Shown: piece by piece, positions 45,457 to 54,967 of the stretch
Layout: each line of letters opens with the position of its first letter
Numbering within the stretch: the first letter of the stretch is position 1
Assembly (NCBI GenBank): GCA_008501825.1
Contig: QQUA01000011.1
Span: 62,001 to 126,000, forward strand
Source of the DNA: Planctomycetota bacterium
GTDB lineage: Bacteria; Planctomycetota; UBA1135
Length of the DNA: 64,000 nt
Direction: 5' to 3'
The notes under the pieces: generated by a model
Seen by the model: only the letters and a program-made list of their open reading frames with translations
The model's database searches: none
Told to the model about the DNA's origin: nothing
Program-made: the position numbers and the translations under genes

Positions 45457-46794
45457 ATGCCCCGCTTTGAACCGACTTTCTCGGGCTTACTGCCCCATGC
45501 CCCGATTTTGATCCCGGACGTTGCCGGCCGCCGCCTGGCCGATTGCCGGGAAACGGTGGCGGCCTGCCGCCAATTCGCCAAACGCCTGGTGGCCAGCGCC
45601 CCCCAGCGCTTGTTCTTGATCTCCCCTCATTCCCCCCGGCACCGTAAGGAGTTCGGCATCTGGCCCGGACCCAATTTGACCGGGGATCTGGCAGCCTTCG
45701 GTTTCGCCAAGCTGCAAGTCGAAGTTCCCTTCGATCGGAACGCCGCTTCCACGTTGCAGGAATGCTTTGCCGACCTGGGCTTGGGTCTTCGGCCGATAGC
45801 TTCCGATCGTTTGGATCACGGCGCCTCGGTCCCTCTTTGGTTCCTGGCCGAAGCCGGTTGGAACGGCCCCACCACGGTGCTGTCTCTACCGGAATCTTGG
45901 GACGTGGACCTCGAAGCTGCCGGCCGGGGTTTGGGGGCGGCAGCGGCCCGACTCGGGCCGGTTGCGGTGGTCGCCAGCGGCGATATGAGCCATCGCCTCG
46001 CTCCAGGTGCCCCGGCCGGTTTCCACCCCGAAGCCCAGGCTTTCGATCAGGCCTTGGAAACCCTGGTGATCGAAGATCAACTCCATAGAATCGGCGATAT
46101 GGACCCACGGCTGCGGGATTTGGCCGCCGAAGACGCCGCCGATTCGGTCCAAATGGTGGCCGCCGCACACGAATTTCGCTGTCGCGGCCGGGAAGTCCTT
46201 TCCTATGAACACCCCTTCGGAGTGGGCTATCTGGTGGCGGTGTTTTGGGATTCGAAATCGACCGGATCAGAAGTCCCGCCGGCCTGGCAGCAGCTCCCCG
46301 CCGTCGCCCGGGAAGCGGTCCATGCCGAATTGCAGGGTCGCCGCCCGAAGTCCCGCAAGGAGGAAAAGGGATGCCGGGATCGGGCGGCGGTATTCGTCAC
46401 CCTGCGGCAAGCGGACGGAGAGTTGCGCGGCTGCATCGGCAGCTTGGCGCCGCAACAAGCCAACCTGTGGCAGGAAACCCGGGACCGGGCGCTGGCGGCA
46501 GCGTTTCAAGACCCCCGCTTCCCTCCGGTGAAGTTGTCCGAGTTGGCCCTTCTCCAGTTCGAAGTCAGCGTATTGACCGCGCCGGAAACGGTCGATCGGG
46601 AAGAACTCCTGGATCCCAAGCGCTACGGCGTCGTGGTCCACGGTTCCGGCGGCCGTCGCGGAGTGTTGCTTCCCGATCTGGAGGGCGTGGACACCGTGGA
46701 TCAACAGATCGCCATCGCCTGTCGCAAGGCCGGCCTGCGCCCTGGAGCCGTAGAAGCTTTGGAACGCTTCGAAGTGATCAAACTCAGCGAATGA
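45457..46794 (+). CDS. AmmeMemoRadiSam protein: LigB/Memo-like domain fused to AMMECR1
   Basis: 445 residues from the ATG at 45457, with GGAGG six bases upstream; the open frame extends further but without a better start. Residues 1-262 resemble class III extradiol dioxygenase (LigB) and Memo folds, with candidate metal-site histidines His14 (LPHAP), His58 (SPHSP), His121 (LDHG) and His179 (DMSH). Residues 275-445 are an AMMECR1 domain with its LRGCIG hallmark (323-328). AMMECR1, Memo and a radical SAM enzyme recur together in many genomes with no known reaction. The stop overlaps the radical SAM start by four bases (ATGA). Confidence 0.9.
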   Translation: MPRFEPTFSGLLPHAPILIPDVAGRRLADCRETVAACRQFAKRLVASAPQRLFLISPHSPRHRKEFGIWPGPNLTGDLAAFGFAKLQVEVPFDRNAASTLQECFADLGLGLRPIASDRLDHGASVPLWFLAEAGWNGPTTVLSLPESWDVDLEAAGRGLGAAAARLGPVAVVASGDMSHRLAPGAPAGFHPEAQAFDQALETLVIEDQLHRIGDMDPRLRDLAAEDAADSVQMVAAAHEFRCRGREVLSYEHPFGVGYLVAVFWDSKSTGSEVPPAWQQLPAVAREAVHAELQGRRPKSRKEEKGCRDRAAVFVTLRQADGELRGCIGSLAPQQANLWQETRDRALAAAFQDPRFPPVKLSELALLQFEVSVLTAPETVDREELLDPKRYGVVVHGSGGRRGVLLPDLEGVDTVDQQIAIACRKAGLRPGAVEALERFEVIKLSE

Positions 46795-47885
46795 CCAGCG
46801 CGCCCGCTCATCCCGCCCGTTGGTGGCAGGCTTTGGAAGACGGCCGCCTGCAATGCAATCTTTGTCCCCGGTTTTGTCGCCTTAACGACCAGCAAAGAGG
46901 CTTTTGCTTCGTCCGTAGACGGCAAGGCGAAACCATGGTGCTGGATACTTATGGGCGCAGCACCGGTTTTTGTATCGATCCTCTGGAAAAGAAGCCGCTT
47001 TACCATTTTCATCCGGGAAATGCAGTCCTCTCTTTCGGCACCGCCGGATGCAATTTAGGTTGCCGCTTTTGCCAGAACTGGGGCATTTCCAAAAGCCGGG
47101 AAGTCGATGCCCTCTGTCAAAGCGGAGCTCCCAAAACCCTGGCGCGCTCGGCCAGAGATCTAGCTTGTAAAGCCATTGCCTTTACTTACAACGACCCGGT
47201 CATCTTTGCGGAATACGCCATCGACACGGCCGAGGAATGCCGGCAACTCGGAGTGGCCACAGTGGCGGTGACCGCCGGCTACATCAGTACCTTCGCAAGG
47301 GCGGAATTTTTCGCCGCCATGGATGCGGCCAACGTGGATTTGAAAGCTTTTCATCCTGAGTTTTATCGGCGCCATTGTTTGTCCGGCAAAGACGGCTTGA
47401 AGGAAGTGTTGGATACCTTGATCTTCGTTCGTCATCAGACTCGTACCTGGCTCGAAATCACCACTCTCTTGATTCCGGGCTTGAACGATTCGGCCAGTGA
47501 GCTGCAGCGTCTTTGCCGTTGGATCTGCGATGAACTCGGCGCCGACGTACCCCTTCATTTCACCGCCTTCCATCCGGATTTCCGCATGCGCGACCGGCAC
47601 CCGACGCCGGCTTCCACTTTGCGCTTGGCCCGGCAAATCGCTTTGGATCAAGGATTGCACTACGTCTATACCGGCAACATTCACGACCCCCACGGTCAAA
47701 GCAGCTTTTGCCCTGCTTGCCGGGCGCTGCTGGTGGAAAGAGACGGCTACCGCATCCTTCAATATCGCTTGAATGCTGCCGGCCGTTGTCCGGATTGCAA
47801 CCGCCCCATTGCCGGAGTTTTCGATGAAAAAGCCGGCGATTGGGGTTCCCAACGGCAACCGGTTTGGATTCAACCGGATTTATGA
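46791..47885 (+). CDS. AmmeMemoRadiSam system radical SAM enzyme
   Basis: 364 residues from the ATG at 46791. The radical SAM cluster motif is Cys87-x3-Cys91-x2-Cys94 (GCNLGCRFC). Extra cysteines occur before it (CNLCPRFC, GFC at 22-39) and after it as a zinc-ribbon-like pair (FCPACRAL, RCPDCNRPI). The region NVDLKAFHPEFYRRHC is typical of this PFL-activase-like family. The product and substrate are unknown. It is the second gene of a two-gene operon and its end overlaps a convergent gene by six bases. Confidence 0.92.
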   Translation: MTSAPAHPARWWQALEDGRLQCNLCPRFCRLNDQQRGFCFVRRRQGETMVLDTYGRSTGFCIDPLEKKPLYHFHPGNAVLSFGTAGCNLGCRFCQNWGISKSREVDALCQSGAPKTLARSARDLACKAIAFTYNDPVIFAEYAIDTAEECRQLGVATVAVTAGYISTFARAEFFAAMDAANVDLKAFHPEFYRRHCLSGKDGLKEVLDTLIFVRHQTRTWLEITTLLIPGLNDSASELQRLCRWICDELGADVPLHFTAFHPDFRMRDRHPTPASTLRLARQIALDQGLHYVYTGNIHDPHGQSSFCPACRALLVERDGYRILQYRLNAAGRCPDCNRPIAGVFDEKAGDWGSQRQPVWIQPDL

Positions 47886-49199
47886 TCGGCGAATGCCTTC
47901 CGCGGAACTCAACAATTGGATTTTCGCTTGAATCTTGTGAATCAAATTGGCGCATTGGGTCAAAAAAATCAAGAAGTTCCGATCCCCGCGCAATTGTTCA
48001 CTCGAAAGTTCCTGCAAGGCTCTTAATTTGATCTGAGTGACTTCGTCCAAGTAATTCCGCAAGGTGGCCAAATCGGCCTGGTCCAATTGCGCTTGCTCAA
48101 TGCGAACCGTTTCGTCCAACAGGGCATCCAGGCGTTCTTTGTCTTCGGCAAAGGCCTCTTGCTTGGCCCGCTCCCGGGCTTTTCGCAGCCGCTGCGCCAA
48201 CAGCAAAGCCACCATGCCGAGAGCCACCAACAGCTCCTTGATCCCGGAAAGAGATTCCATAAAGGCGGCTAAAACGGTCAAGCCGGCGTAGGGATCGTGA
48301 TAAGAGGGCACGGCGGAGTGAATCGGAACCAAATCCCAGTTCCGAATGGCTTCCTGATCCAACAAGGTCGGGAATTCCAGTCGAATGTTGGTCTCCAGCA
48401 GGGCCTGCAAGGTGGCTTCCACCAATAGGCCGGAAGCATCGCTACGACATGCCAACAATGAAGTGGTGCCTACGGTAGGCAAGTCCCGGTCCGGCACCGG
48501 AGGATTTCCCTGATACAGCCCTTGGGAAATCGACATCGGAGTAAAAAACGCATGCAAGGTAGAGATGGCCTGCCCTTGAGGAATTTCAAGCAGGGCGAAT
48601 TCGGGTTGATGCAGCAGGTGGCGCAAATCCGGATTCAAGCTACCGGTGGTAATGATGGCCGCATCCAAAGAATCTCGTTCCAATAACTCCATGAAATATG
48701 CCGGCGGAACTCTTTGGATTTCCTCTTCCAATTCAAAATATCGCAACAGCATGCGGGCGCTGGCTTGCATGCCGGAGGCTTCTCGTCCCAACAAAACGGT
48801 TTTTCCCGCCAAGTCCTGAAAACGATCGATGCCCCGGTTTTTTCTCACCACGAGGTGGACCGGTTCGCGATACAGAGGAGCCACGGATGCCAATTCGGCT
48901 ACGGGAAAAGACCCCGCCTGCAAAATGGCGAGCTCAGCTTCCCCTTGCAATAAGAGATGGCAATTCTCCTGAGAACCTTGGGTATCCAGCAAGCGAACCG
49001 GCCGGCCGGTCAGGGCTTCCAACTCCGGCTTGAGAGCCGAGGCGATCTTGGCGTAAAGCCCTCCCGGTTCCGCGGCGGCGATTCGGATTTCCCGCGGCAG
49101 CCCCTCCCAACTCCAACTCCAGGCCGCCAAAGCAAAGGCCAACAGGCCTAGGACGGCCACCCAGAGCCAGGCGCCGCCGATTCTCCTGGCTATCCTCAT
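47880..49199 (-). CDS. Membrane-tethered TAXI-type solute-binding protein with cytoplasmic tail
   Basis: 439 residues. An N-terminal transmembrane helix (WLWVAVLGLLAFALAAW) is followed by a TAXI-family solute-binding fold (about 35-310; AAAEPGGLYAKIASALKPEL, ELAILQAGSF). A second helix (about 315-335) leads to about 100 residues of charged helical sequence on the cytoplasmic side. TAXI proteins normally deliver ligands to TRAP permeases; none is encoded nearby. The tail suggests a receptor or regulator. Its stop overlaps the convergent radical SAM gene by six bases. Confidence 0.85.
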   Translation of the reverse strand: MRIARRIGGAWLWVAVLGLLAFALAAWSWSWEGLPREIRIAAAEPGGLYAKIASALKPELEALTGRPVRLLDTQGSQENCHLLLQGEAELAILQAGSFPVAELASVAPLYREPVHLVVRKNRGIDRFQDLAGKTVLLGREASGMQASARMLLRYFELEEEIQRVPPAYFMELLERDSLDAAIITTGSLNPDLRHLLHQPEFALLEIPQGQAISTLHAFFTPMSISQGLYQGNPPVPDRDLPTVGTTSLLACRSDASGLLVEATLQALLETNIRLEFPTLLDQEAIRNWDLVPIHSAVPSYHDPYAGLTVLAAFMESLSGIKELLVALGMVALLLAQRLRKARERAKQEAFAEDKERLDALLDETVRIEQAQLDQADLATLRNYLDEVTQIKLRALQELSSEQLRGDRNFLIFLTQCANLIHKIQAKIQLLSSAEGIRRS

Positions 49200-49209
49200 A
49201 CGGCCCGGG

Positions 49210-49767
49210 TCAGGCCAAATTCACATAGCTCAGTTCGTGTTCTTCCACCTTGCAATCCTCCGGGTCGAAGGTGTTGCAGCGAAGAATGTCTTTTCCATAG
49301 GTGTGGAGAGTCACCGCCCTGGTTTCAAATGGATTGCAAATCTTGTGGATGTCGGTTTCCGGGGGCAGGACCGAACAAGAGGCTCCGGCCGAGGCATCGG
49401 CGCGGCGCGTTTCCACGATGCGGCCCGGTTCCACCGGATCGGCCTGGTAATCGATAATACGAACGGCCCCTTCCAACACGCCCACGCAACACCAGGTGCC
49501 GTGATCGTGAGCCGGAGCGTCCACTCCGGCCGGCCAAACCATGCTGATCAAGACGAAGCCGTAATCAGGATCCCGGTAAACCAAGTTGCGGCCGTACAGA
49601 CAGTCGCCGACTTGACAACAGCTTTCCGGCAGCTTCATTTCGGCAGCCGCCAAGGTTTGCACCGCCTGGCAGATTTGATCCGCCCGCTCCGGAATCGGGA
49701 CCCGTTCGGCCACCAGAGATCGGACTTGCTCCACGTACCGAACCAGAGCCGGATCGGGGTTCTCCAT
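49210..49767 (-). CDS. Cysteine dioxygenase type I (thiol dioxygenase)
   Basis: 185 residues from the ATG at 49767; longer starts would run into the divergent gene. The cupin iron ligands are His87, His89 (APAHDHG) and His141 (DIHKI). An Arg at residue 60 (YGRNLVY) sits where cysteine dioxygenase binds the cysteine carboxylate, and His155/Tyr157 (LHTYGKD) match the catalytic pair. Cys93-Cys94 lie where the Cys-Tyr crosslink forms. This favours cysteine oxidation to sulfinate over mercaptopropionate. It lies nine bases after the TAXI-protein start on the same strand. Confidence 0.82.
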   Translation of the reverse strand: MENPDPALVRYVEQVRSLVAERVPIPERADQICQAVQTLAAAEMKLPESCCQVGDCLYGRNLVYRDPDYGFVLISMVWPAGVDAPAHDHGTWCCVGVLEGAVRIIDYQADPVEPGRIVETRRADASAGASCSVLPPETDIHKICNPFETRAVTLHTYGKDILRCNTFDPEDCKVEEHELSYVNLA

Positions 49768-49886
49768 GAAGAATCCCGAATGCCATTTTTGCGAAGTGGA
49801 GGGGGATGCCGAAACCATGGTTCCATAGTACCAATCGCCGAGAAAGGCGGAACCTTGGTGCAATTCGGCGCTGATAGGATTTGCCC

Positions 49887-51980
49887 ATGTTTCGGTTCTG
49901 GTCACGCCGGGTGCTGGCACTTCTTGCCGGTGCCGGACTGGTTGCCGTGGTGGACGGCCTGCTCCAATTCACCGTCAAAATTGGAGTGTGGATGCCACGG
50001 GAAATGATCACCACCGCCTGTTTGGGCGCCTGGTTGATCTGCCTCCCCTTCATCGCCCTGCTTTGGCCTTGGTTGGCATTCCTCGACCGGAAGTACCGGC
50101 CGCACCCTGGAACCGTGTTCTGGTTCGGCATGGCCCTGGCCTTGCCTCCCCTGAGCGCCGGCGCCCTGGAAGTTTCCGGCTTTGACCGGGTCCTCGGTTA
50201 TCGCGGGGCCCTTCCCTTCGCCCTGGTCACCGTTCTGCCTTCGGTGCTCCTGATTTTCGCCGGCCGCCGCCTCGGTCCTCGGATTCGGCCCGGGAAGCAT
50301 CTGGAAGGTTTGTTGGTCGGAGCCTTGGCCGTTTTACTGGCGGCCTCCCCTTTCCTGCCCCTGACCCTCAGCCGCACCGAAGCCCCGCGCTTGCAGCTAC
50401 CGGTCAGTCCTCGCCCGCAAGCCCATGGGCCGGACGTAATCCTGATTTCGATCGATACGCTTCGAGCCGACGCGATCATCGGCCCGATGGCGGCGCCGGT
50501 ACCGAATCTGGATCGCTTGCGAGAAGAAGGCGTCTGGACCCGCTATGCCTTGTCTTGCTCCAACCAGACTTTGCCAGGCCACGTCGGCATGTTGACCGGC
50601 ATGGACGCCATGGAACACGGGGTCCGCAGCAATAAAAACGCCCCCAGCGGCGAGTTGGTCTGGTTGTCCGAACGCTTTCAAGAACAAGGTTGGGTCACTT
50701 CGGGCATCATCTCCAACAACCTCCTCAGCCGAAATTTGGATTTCGATCGCGGTTACGACGTCTATGACGACGGCTTGGTCAATTGGAAAACCCGAGCCGA
50801 AGAACTGCTCTATGCCTTGGACCGAACCGCTTGGATCGGCTGGTTCATGGGCCCGAAACAACTCAACACCTTTATGCACCTGACCATCATGCGGCAATTG
50901 CGCAAGCGCAAACGCATTCCTTTGGGTCATTTGGTGACCGAACGGGCGTTGGATCAACTGGATCAACTCGGGGCCCAAGAAAAACCTTTCTTCCTGTTTT
51001 TGCACTACATGGATCCCCACGCGCCCTACGGGCCGCCACCGCAATGGAAGGGAAAACTGGCCGGCGATGGAGCCGGTTTGCCCGAGGAATATCTGCCGGG
51101 CGACAACGACTTCATTCACCAAGACATGGTGTTGGCGGTGGAAGAGGGATTGAAAGCCAACCGGAGCGAGGCGGAAGAAGCCGCCCGCTGGTATCACAAG
51201 GTGTATTTGGAAGAAGTCGCCTTCGTCGATGAAAGCCTGGGCAAGATCTTGGCCAAGGTGGAGCGGAGCGGGCGTCCGACGGTGGTTTTGTTTACCGCCG
51301 ACCATGGCGAACATTTCGGCGAGCACGGCCTGATGGAACACGCCAATTCCCTCTATCAGGAAAATATCTACGTTCCATTCGTGTTGTGGGGCGACTCGGT
51401 TCCGGACCAAGGAGAATTGTCCGAGGCGGTGCACTTGGCCGACGTGGCGCCGACCCTGCTCGACTTGGCGGGACTCTGGCACGGCGATTTACAAGGACAA
51501 GTGGTCCATCGCCAGGTGGAATCCAAACCCCACTTGTCGGTGGATGATCAAAGAGTGGCGGTTCGCTATCGGGGTTGGTTGCTCAAAGGAATCTGGCAGG
51601 AAGAAACCAAGATGCCCGAGTTCACCGCCCTGTTTCACGTCGCCGAAGATCCCGGCGAGAACCAGAACTTATTGGCCGAACAGGATCCGCCGGAGTTTCT
51701 GATCGAGGCCCTTCAGGACTTCCTCAAGCGAGATCAATACCGGCCGATCATGGCTTCCAGCCCCCAGCAGATCCGAGACCTGCAACAATTGGGTTACATC
51801 GACGACGAAGGGGAAATTCAGGCCGGTTCCCAGGGCGCTTATATCGAAAACCCGGAGACCATTCGAAAGCGCCGAGCCTTGCGCAAACAACTGCGGCAGT
51901 TGCAGGCGGAAGGTGGGGATGCCGACCAGATTAAGGCGGTCGAAGCGGAGTTGCGAGCCAGTCTGGCAGGCGACCAGTGA
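49887..51980 (+). CDS. Membrane sulfatase-superfamily enzyme with Thr in the nucleophile position
   Basis: 697 residues from the ATG at 49887. About five transmembrane helices (residues 9-165) precede an alkaline-phosphatase-superfamily domain: ISIDTLRAD with metal ligand Asp190, the nucleophile segment [12 protein letters not shown], and [13 protein letters not shown] near residue 475. The formylglycine motif C/S-x-P-x-R of true sulfatases is replaced by T-L-P-G-H, putting Thr228 at the nucleophile, as in phosphatases and LtaS-type phosphoglycerol transferases. Activity on a phosphate ester of an envelope component is therefore more likely than sulfatase activity. It sits 52 bases upstream of aqpZ. 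Confidence 0.82.
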   Translation: MFRFWSRRVLALLAGAGLVAVVDGLLQFTVKIGVWMPREMITTACLGAWLICLPFIALLWPWLAFLDRKYRPHPGTVFWFGMALALPPLSAGALEVSGFDRVLGYRGALPFALVTVLPSVLLIFAGRRLGPRIRPGKHLEGLLVGALAVLLAASPFLPLTLSRTEAPRLQLPVSPRPQAHGPDVILISIDTLRADAIIGPMAAPVPNLDRLREEGVWTRYALSCSNQTLPGHVGMLTGMDAMEHGVRSNKNAPSGELVWLSERFQEQGWVTSGIISNNLLSRNLDFDRGYDVYDDGLVNWKTRAEELLYALDRTAWIGWFMGPKQLNTFMHLTIMRQLRKRKRIPLGHLVTERALDQLDQLGAQEKPFFLFLHYMDPHAPYGPPPQWKGKLAGDGAGLPEEYLPGDNDFIHQDMVLAVEEGLKANRSEAEEAARWYHKVYLEEVAFVDESLGKILAKVERSGRPTVVLFTADHGEHFGEHGLMEHANSLYQENIYVPFVLWGDSVPDQGELSEAVHLADVAPTLLDLAGLWHGDLQGQVVHRQVESKPHLSVDDQRVAVRYRGWLLKGIWQEETKMPEFTALFHVAEDPGENQNLLAEQDPPEFLIEALQDFLKRDQYRPIMASSPQQIRDLQQLGYIDDEGEIQAGSQGAYIENPETIRKRRALRKQLRQLQAEGGDADQIKAVEAELRASLAGDQ

Positions 51981-52032
51981 GTGTGGGACAATCCCCGGCG
52001 GAAGGGACGCCCAAGCCTCGGAGGAGGCACTC

Positions 52033-52740
52033 ATGACCACCACGACCCAAAAGTTAGGCGCAGAGTTTTTCGGTACTTTTTGGTTGGTATTGGGAGGTTG
52101 CGGCTCAGCCGTGCTGGCAGCCGCCTTCCCCGAACTGGGCATAGGATTGCTCGGGGTTTCCCTGGCCTTCGGCCTTACGGTCATGACCATGGCCTATGCC
52201 ATCGGTCATATTTCCGGTTGTCATCTCAACCCGGCGGTTTCGGTCGGCCTGTGGATGGGTGGCCGGTTCCCGGCCAAGGAACTCTTGCCCTATATCGTCA
52301 GCCAAGTGCTCGGCGGCCTAGCCGGTGCGGCGGTGCTTTACGCCGTGGCTTCCGGGAAGGCCGGCTTCGATCTCGCCGGCGGCTTTGCCTCCAACGGCTA
52401 CGGCGAACACTCTCCCGACGGCTACGGCATGACCGCCGCCCTCATTTGCGAAGTGGTCATGACCGCCATGTTCCTGCTGATCATCCTGGGTTCCACCGAT
52501 CGCCGGGCACCGCAAGGTTTCGCGCCGATCGCCATCGGCCTGGGGCTGACTTTGATCCACTTGATCAGCATTCCGGTCACCAACACTTCGGTGAATCCGG
52601 CCCGGAGCACTGGAGTGGCGGTGTTCGCCGGCGATTGGGCTCTGACCCAACTTTGGGTGTTCTGGCTGGCCCCCATCGTCGGCGGAATCCTGGGAGCGGC
52701 GGTGTATCGTTTCCTTGGCGGGGCCGAAGCCGAGGCTTAA
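52033..52740 (+). CDS. aqpZ: Aquaporin Z-type water channel
   Basis: 235 residues with six transmembrane helices and both NPA boxes ([15 protein letters not shown]). The residues around them are of the AqpZ type (Thr after the first helix, Arg after the second NPA), and so fit a water-selective channel, not a glycerol facilitator. The ATG at 52033 follows GAGGAGG. It lies between two alkaline-phosphatase-superfamily membrane enzymes, but only the upstream one is on the same strand. Confidence 0.92.
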   Translation: MTTTTQKLGAEFFGTFWLVLGGCGSAVLAAAFPELGIGLLGVSLAFGLTVMTMAYAIGHISGCHLNPAVSVGLWMGGRFPAKELLPYIVSQVLGGLAGAAVLYAVASGKAGFDLAGGFASNGYGEHSPDGYGMTAALICEVVMTAMFLLIILGSTDRRAPQGFAPIAIGLGLTLIHLISIPVTNTSVNPARSTGVAVFAGDWALTQLWVFWLAPIVGGILGAAVYRFLGGAEAEA

Positions 52741-52802
52741 CCCAGGCCCGGCTTTCGCTCGCGCTCACTGGCTTTCACCAAATTTGGGCCCAAACCGACA
52801 AC

Positions 52803-52844
52803 GGCCGCGATCCATCAAGCTTGGATCGCGGCCGGACTTTGTTG
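52803..52844 (+). terminator. Terminator after aqpZ
   Basis: A perfect 12-bp stem (52803-52814 with 52822-52833) with a seven-base loop is followed by GGACTTTGTT. The T-run is weak, but the stem is strong and placed between convergent genes. Confidence 0.6.
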
Positions 52845-52868
52845 GGCCAGCCAACTCGTTGGCCGAGC

Positions 52869-54911
52869 CTACGGTTCTTCGTCCTCGTCCTCGGATTCGG
52901 CGTAGCCCAACTCCTGCTGGCGCTGGTCATATTCCTGATCGCCCAAGGAGCCTTTCATCGCCACGTTCAAGACACTGAGGGGGATTTCGCGAGGTCCGTA
53001 GTCTCGGATCCTCCGAAGCGGAAAACGACTTTTGTGTTCTTCTTCGAAGGCCTCTTCCAAGATTCGGCCGGGCATGTTTTCAGCAGCCGGCAGACCGATG
53101 GCATATAGCACCGTCGGCGTGACGTCGTAGATGTCGGCCTCCAACTTTTCGCCGGCGCGAATCCCCGGCCCTTTCATCAGGATGACGCCGTTTTGGCGGT
53201 GATTGCCGGAATACTCCTGATGCATCATTTGGCCTTGGAACAAACTGGGCCCGGCTTCCAATTCCACCCAGGCTCCGCCGCCGTGATCGGAAACCAGCAC
53301 GATCGTGGTTTGGTCGTCCGCCAAGGCCATCAAACGCCCGAGAATGCGGTCGGCATTTTCATAGACCTTGGGAATGACCGGTCCTAAACGAGCCACCGAA
53401 CCCGGATCGACGTTCTCGAAGGCATCCGGTTCGTAGTAACGCCAGAACCAGTGTTGCGAGGTATCGGTGGAAGGGAAGTAAAAGCAGCTCAAACGCGGCC
53501 AAGGCTTGACTCCCTCGGCGGTCAGCTTCTGCAAATAACTTTCGGCAACGTCCGCGTAAAACAAATCGCGAGCCAAATCGCCGCTGCCTTTGCCGACTAA
53601 ATCGTGTTCCCAATACAAAGCTTCTTCCGGCTGATATTTTTTCGCATACTCGGGATCCAATTCGAAGTCCAAGATCTCTTTGGCCAAGTCTTTGTAACGG
53701 CTGGCCAGAAGGAATTCATCCTTGGCTTCCAAAATCTGTTGTAAGACTTCCGGATCCGGTTGATCCGGATCGAAGCTCAAGCCGAGTTCCTTGGCCACCA
53801 GCGGAAACACGGTATAAAGCCAAGCGTATTCCTGGGCGTCTTCCGCCGGCCAACTCAAATGTTGGACGTCGTAATGGGCTCGGTCGCTGACTTGGACTCC
53901 TGCCACGTCTTCCTTCATGGCAAAGGCCGGCCAGGTATCCACCCAACCGACGACCAAACTCGGCAAGTTGAACTTCTCCAGGATTTCCCACAAGCGCAAC
54001 TGGCGACCATCGGTGCTGTGGACGGCCTTGTAGTGGACTTGCAACAACCGGCCCAAAGGTCCCGGCACCGGCAGGCGCATCGGCAAGGTCGCCTTTAGAC
54101 CCCGCATCCGGGTGCGATAGAAATCCCAAATCCCGTGATCCCGAGGGGTCCGGCCGGTAGCGATGGTCTCCCAAATCACCGGCGTCCGCATGCCCTTGCT
54201 GGCGCTATCGGCAAAGGGTTGAATCACCGCCATTTCCGACCACAAAACGCCACTGCTGCCTTGCTCGATCAAGCGCTGGAAATTGGGGAGTCGACCCTCC
54301 GCCAGCAAGGGATCCAAAACGTCCCAGGTGCAGCCGTCGAAACCGACCAGGAACACCTTGTGCCCCTCCCGAAGTTGCATGGGAACTTTTTCCTCATGAA
54401 ACTCGGGCTGTTGAGCATTTTCCCAGTAAACGTAGCCGGCCGGGGTCAACCAGAACAGCAACGAGACCGGAAGCAGAAATTTCCAGTGCGGAAACAGGCG
54501 CCACAACGGCAACTTAGCCAGCACAAAGGAAACCGCAAAAGCCGCGATGGTCATGGCCACCAAGCCGGTGGCATGGCCGGGATTGCCGATCCAAAACGGC
54601 CGGCTGGCGGCGATGAAACAGGAGGCGGCCACCACCACCAACAGAGCGAAGACGTCCAAGCCGAACAGGAAGCGGCCGCGCTTCTCCGGTCCGCGGCAAA
54701 TCACCAAGGCCAAAATCCCGCCGAACAGATTCAACACCAGATAACCGACGATCCCGCCGACGGCCAAGAAGGCGCTGAAAACCAAAGCATCCTGGAAATC
54801 CCGGGTAATCCCGACGGTAAGAATGAGGCCCAAGTGGGAAACGGCTCCGGCGAGGATGCCGAAACATAAGGCCTGACCGAGTAAGGCAGCGAAGGGACGG
54901 GCGGGTTTCAT
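52869..54911 (-). CDS. Membrane type I phosphodiesterase / alkaline-phosphatase-superfamily protein
   Basis: 680 residues from the ATG at 54911; the frame is open further upstream but overlaps the next gene. About five transmembrane helices (residues 8-165) are followed by a type I phosphodiesterase domain: VFLVGFDGCTWDVLDPL with the first metal Asp, nucleophile Thr in RTPVIWETIATG, and VLVSDHGGG with the second metal pair. It should hydrolyse a phosphodiester or nucleotide at the outer membrane face. Its architecture parallels the enzyme at 49887-51980. Confidence 0.85.
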   Translation of the reverse strand: MKPARPFAALLGQALCFGILAGAVSHLGLILTVGITRDFQDALVFSAFLAVGGIVGYLVLNLFGGILALVICRGPEKRGRFLFGLDVFALLVVVAASCFIAASRPFWIGNPGHATGLVAMTIAAFAVSFVLAKLPLWRLFPHWKFLLPVSLLFWLTPAGYVYWENAQQPEFHEEKVPMQLREGHKVFLVGFDGCTWDVLDPLLAEGRLPNFQRLIEQGSSGVLWSEMAVIQPFADSASKGMRTPVIWETIATGRTPRDHGIWDFYRTRMRGLKATLPMRLPVPGPLGRLLQVHYKAVHSTDGRQLRLWEILEKFNLPSLVVGWVDTWPAFAMKEDVAGVQVSDRAHYDVQHLSWPAEDAQEYAWLYTVFPLVAKELGLSFDPDQPDPEVLQQILEAKDEFLLASRYKDLAKEILDFELDPEYAKKYQPEEALYWEHDLVGKGSGDLARDLFYADVAESYLQKLTAEGVKPWPRLSCFYFPSTDTSQHWFWRYYEPDAFENVDPGSVARLGPVIPKVYENADRILGRLMALADDQTTIVLVSDHGGGAWVELEAGPSLFQGQMMHQEYSGNHRQNGVILMKGPGIRAGEKLEADIYDVTPTVLYAIGLPAAENMPGRILEEAFEEEHKSRFPLRRIRDYGPREIPLSVLNVAMKGSLGDQEYDQRQQELGYAESEDEDEEP

Positions 54912-54967
54912 GCGGGTAAAACTCAGGGACACCCGGAAGGGTGGCGGGGCCGAGGCTCGGGGAAAAA

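Noticed and set aside
46245..46790. Upstream extension of the radical SAM frame
   Set aside because: It overlaps the AMMECR1 domain in another frame and has no motif; the ATG at 46791 overlaps the preceding stop as expected for coupling.
50397..51482. A 361-codon minus-strand frame in the sulfatase-like gene
   Set aside because: Antisense to conserved metal-binding motifs and without domains of its own.
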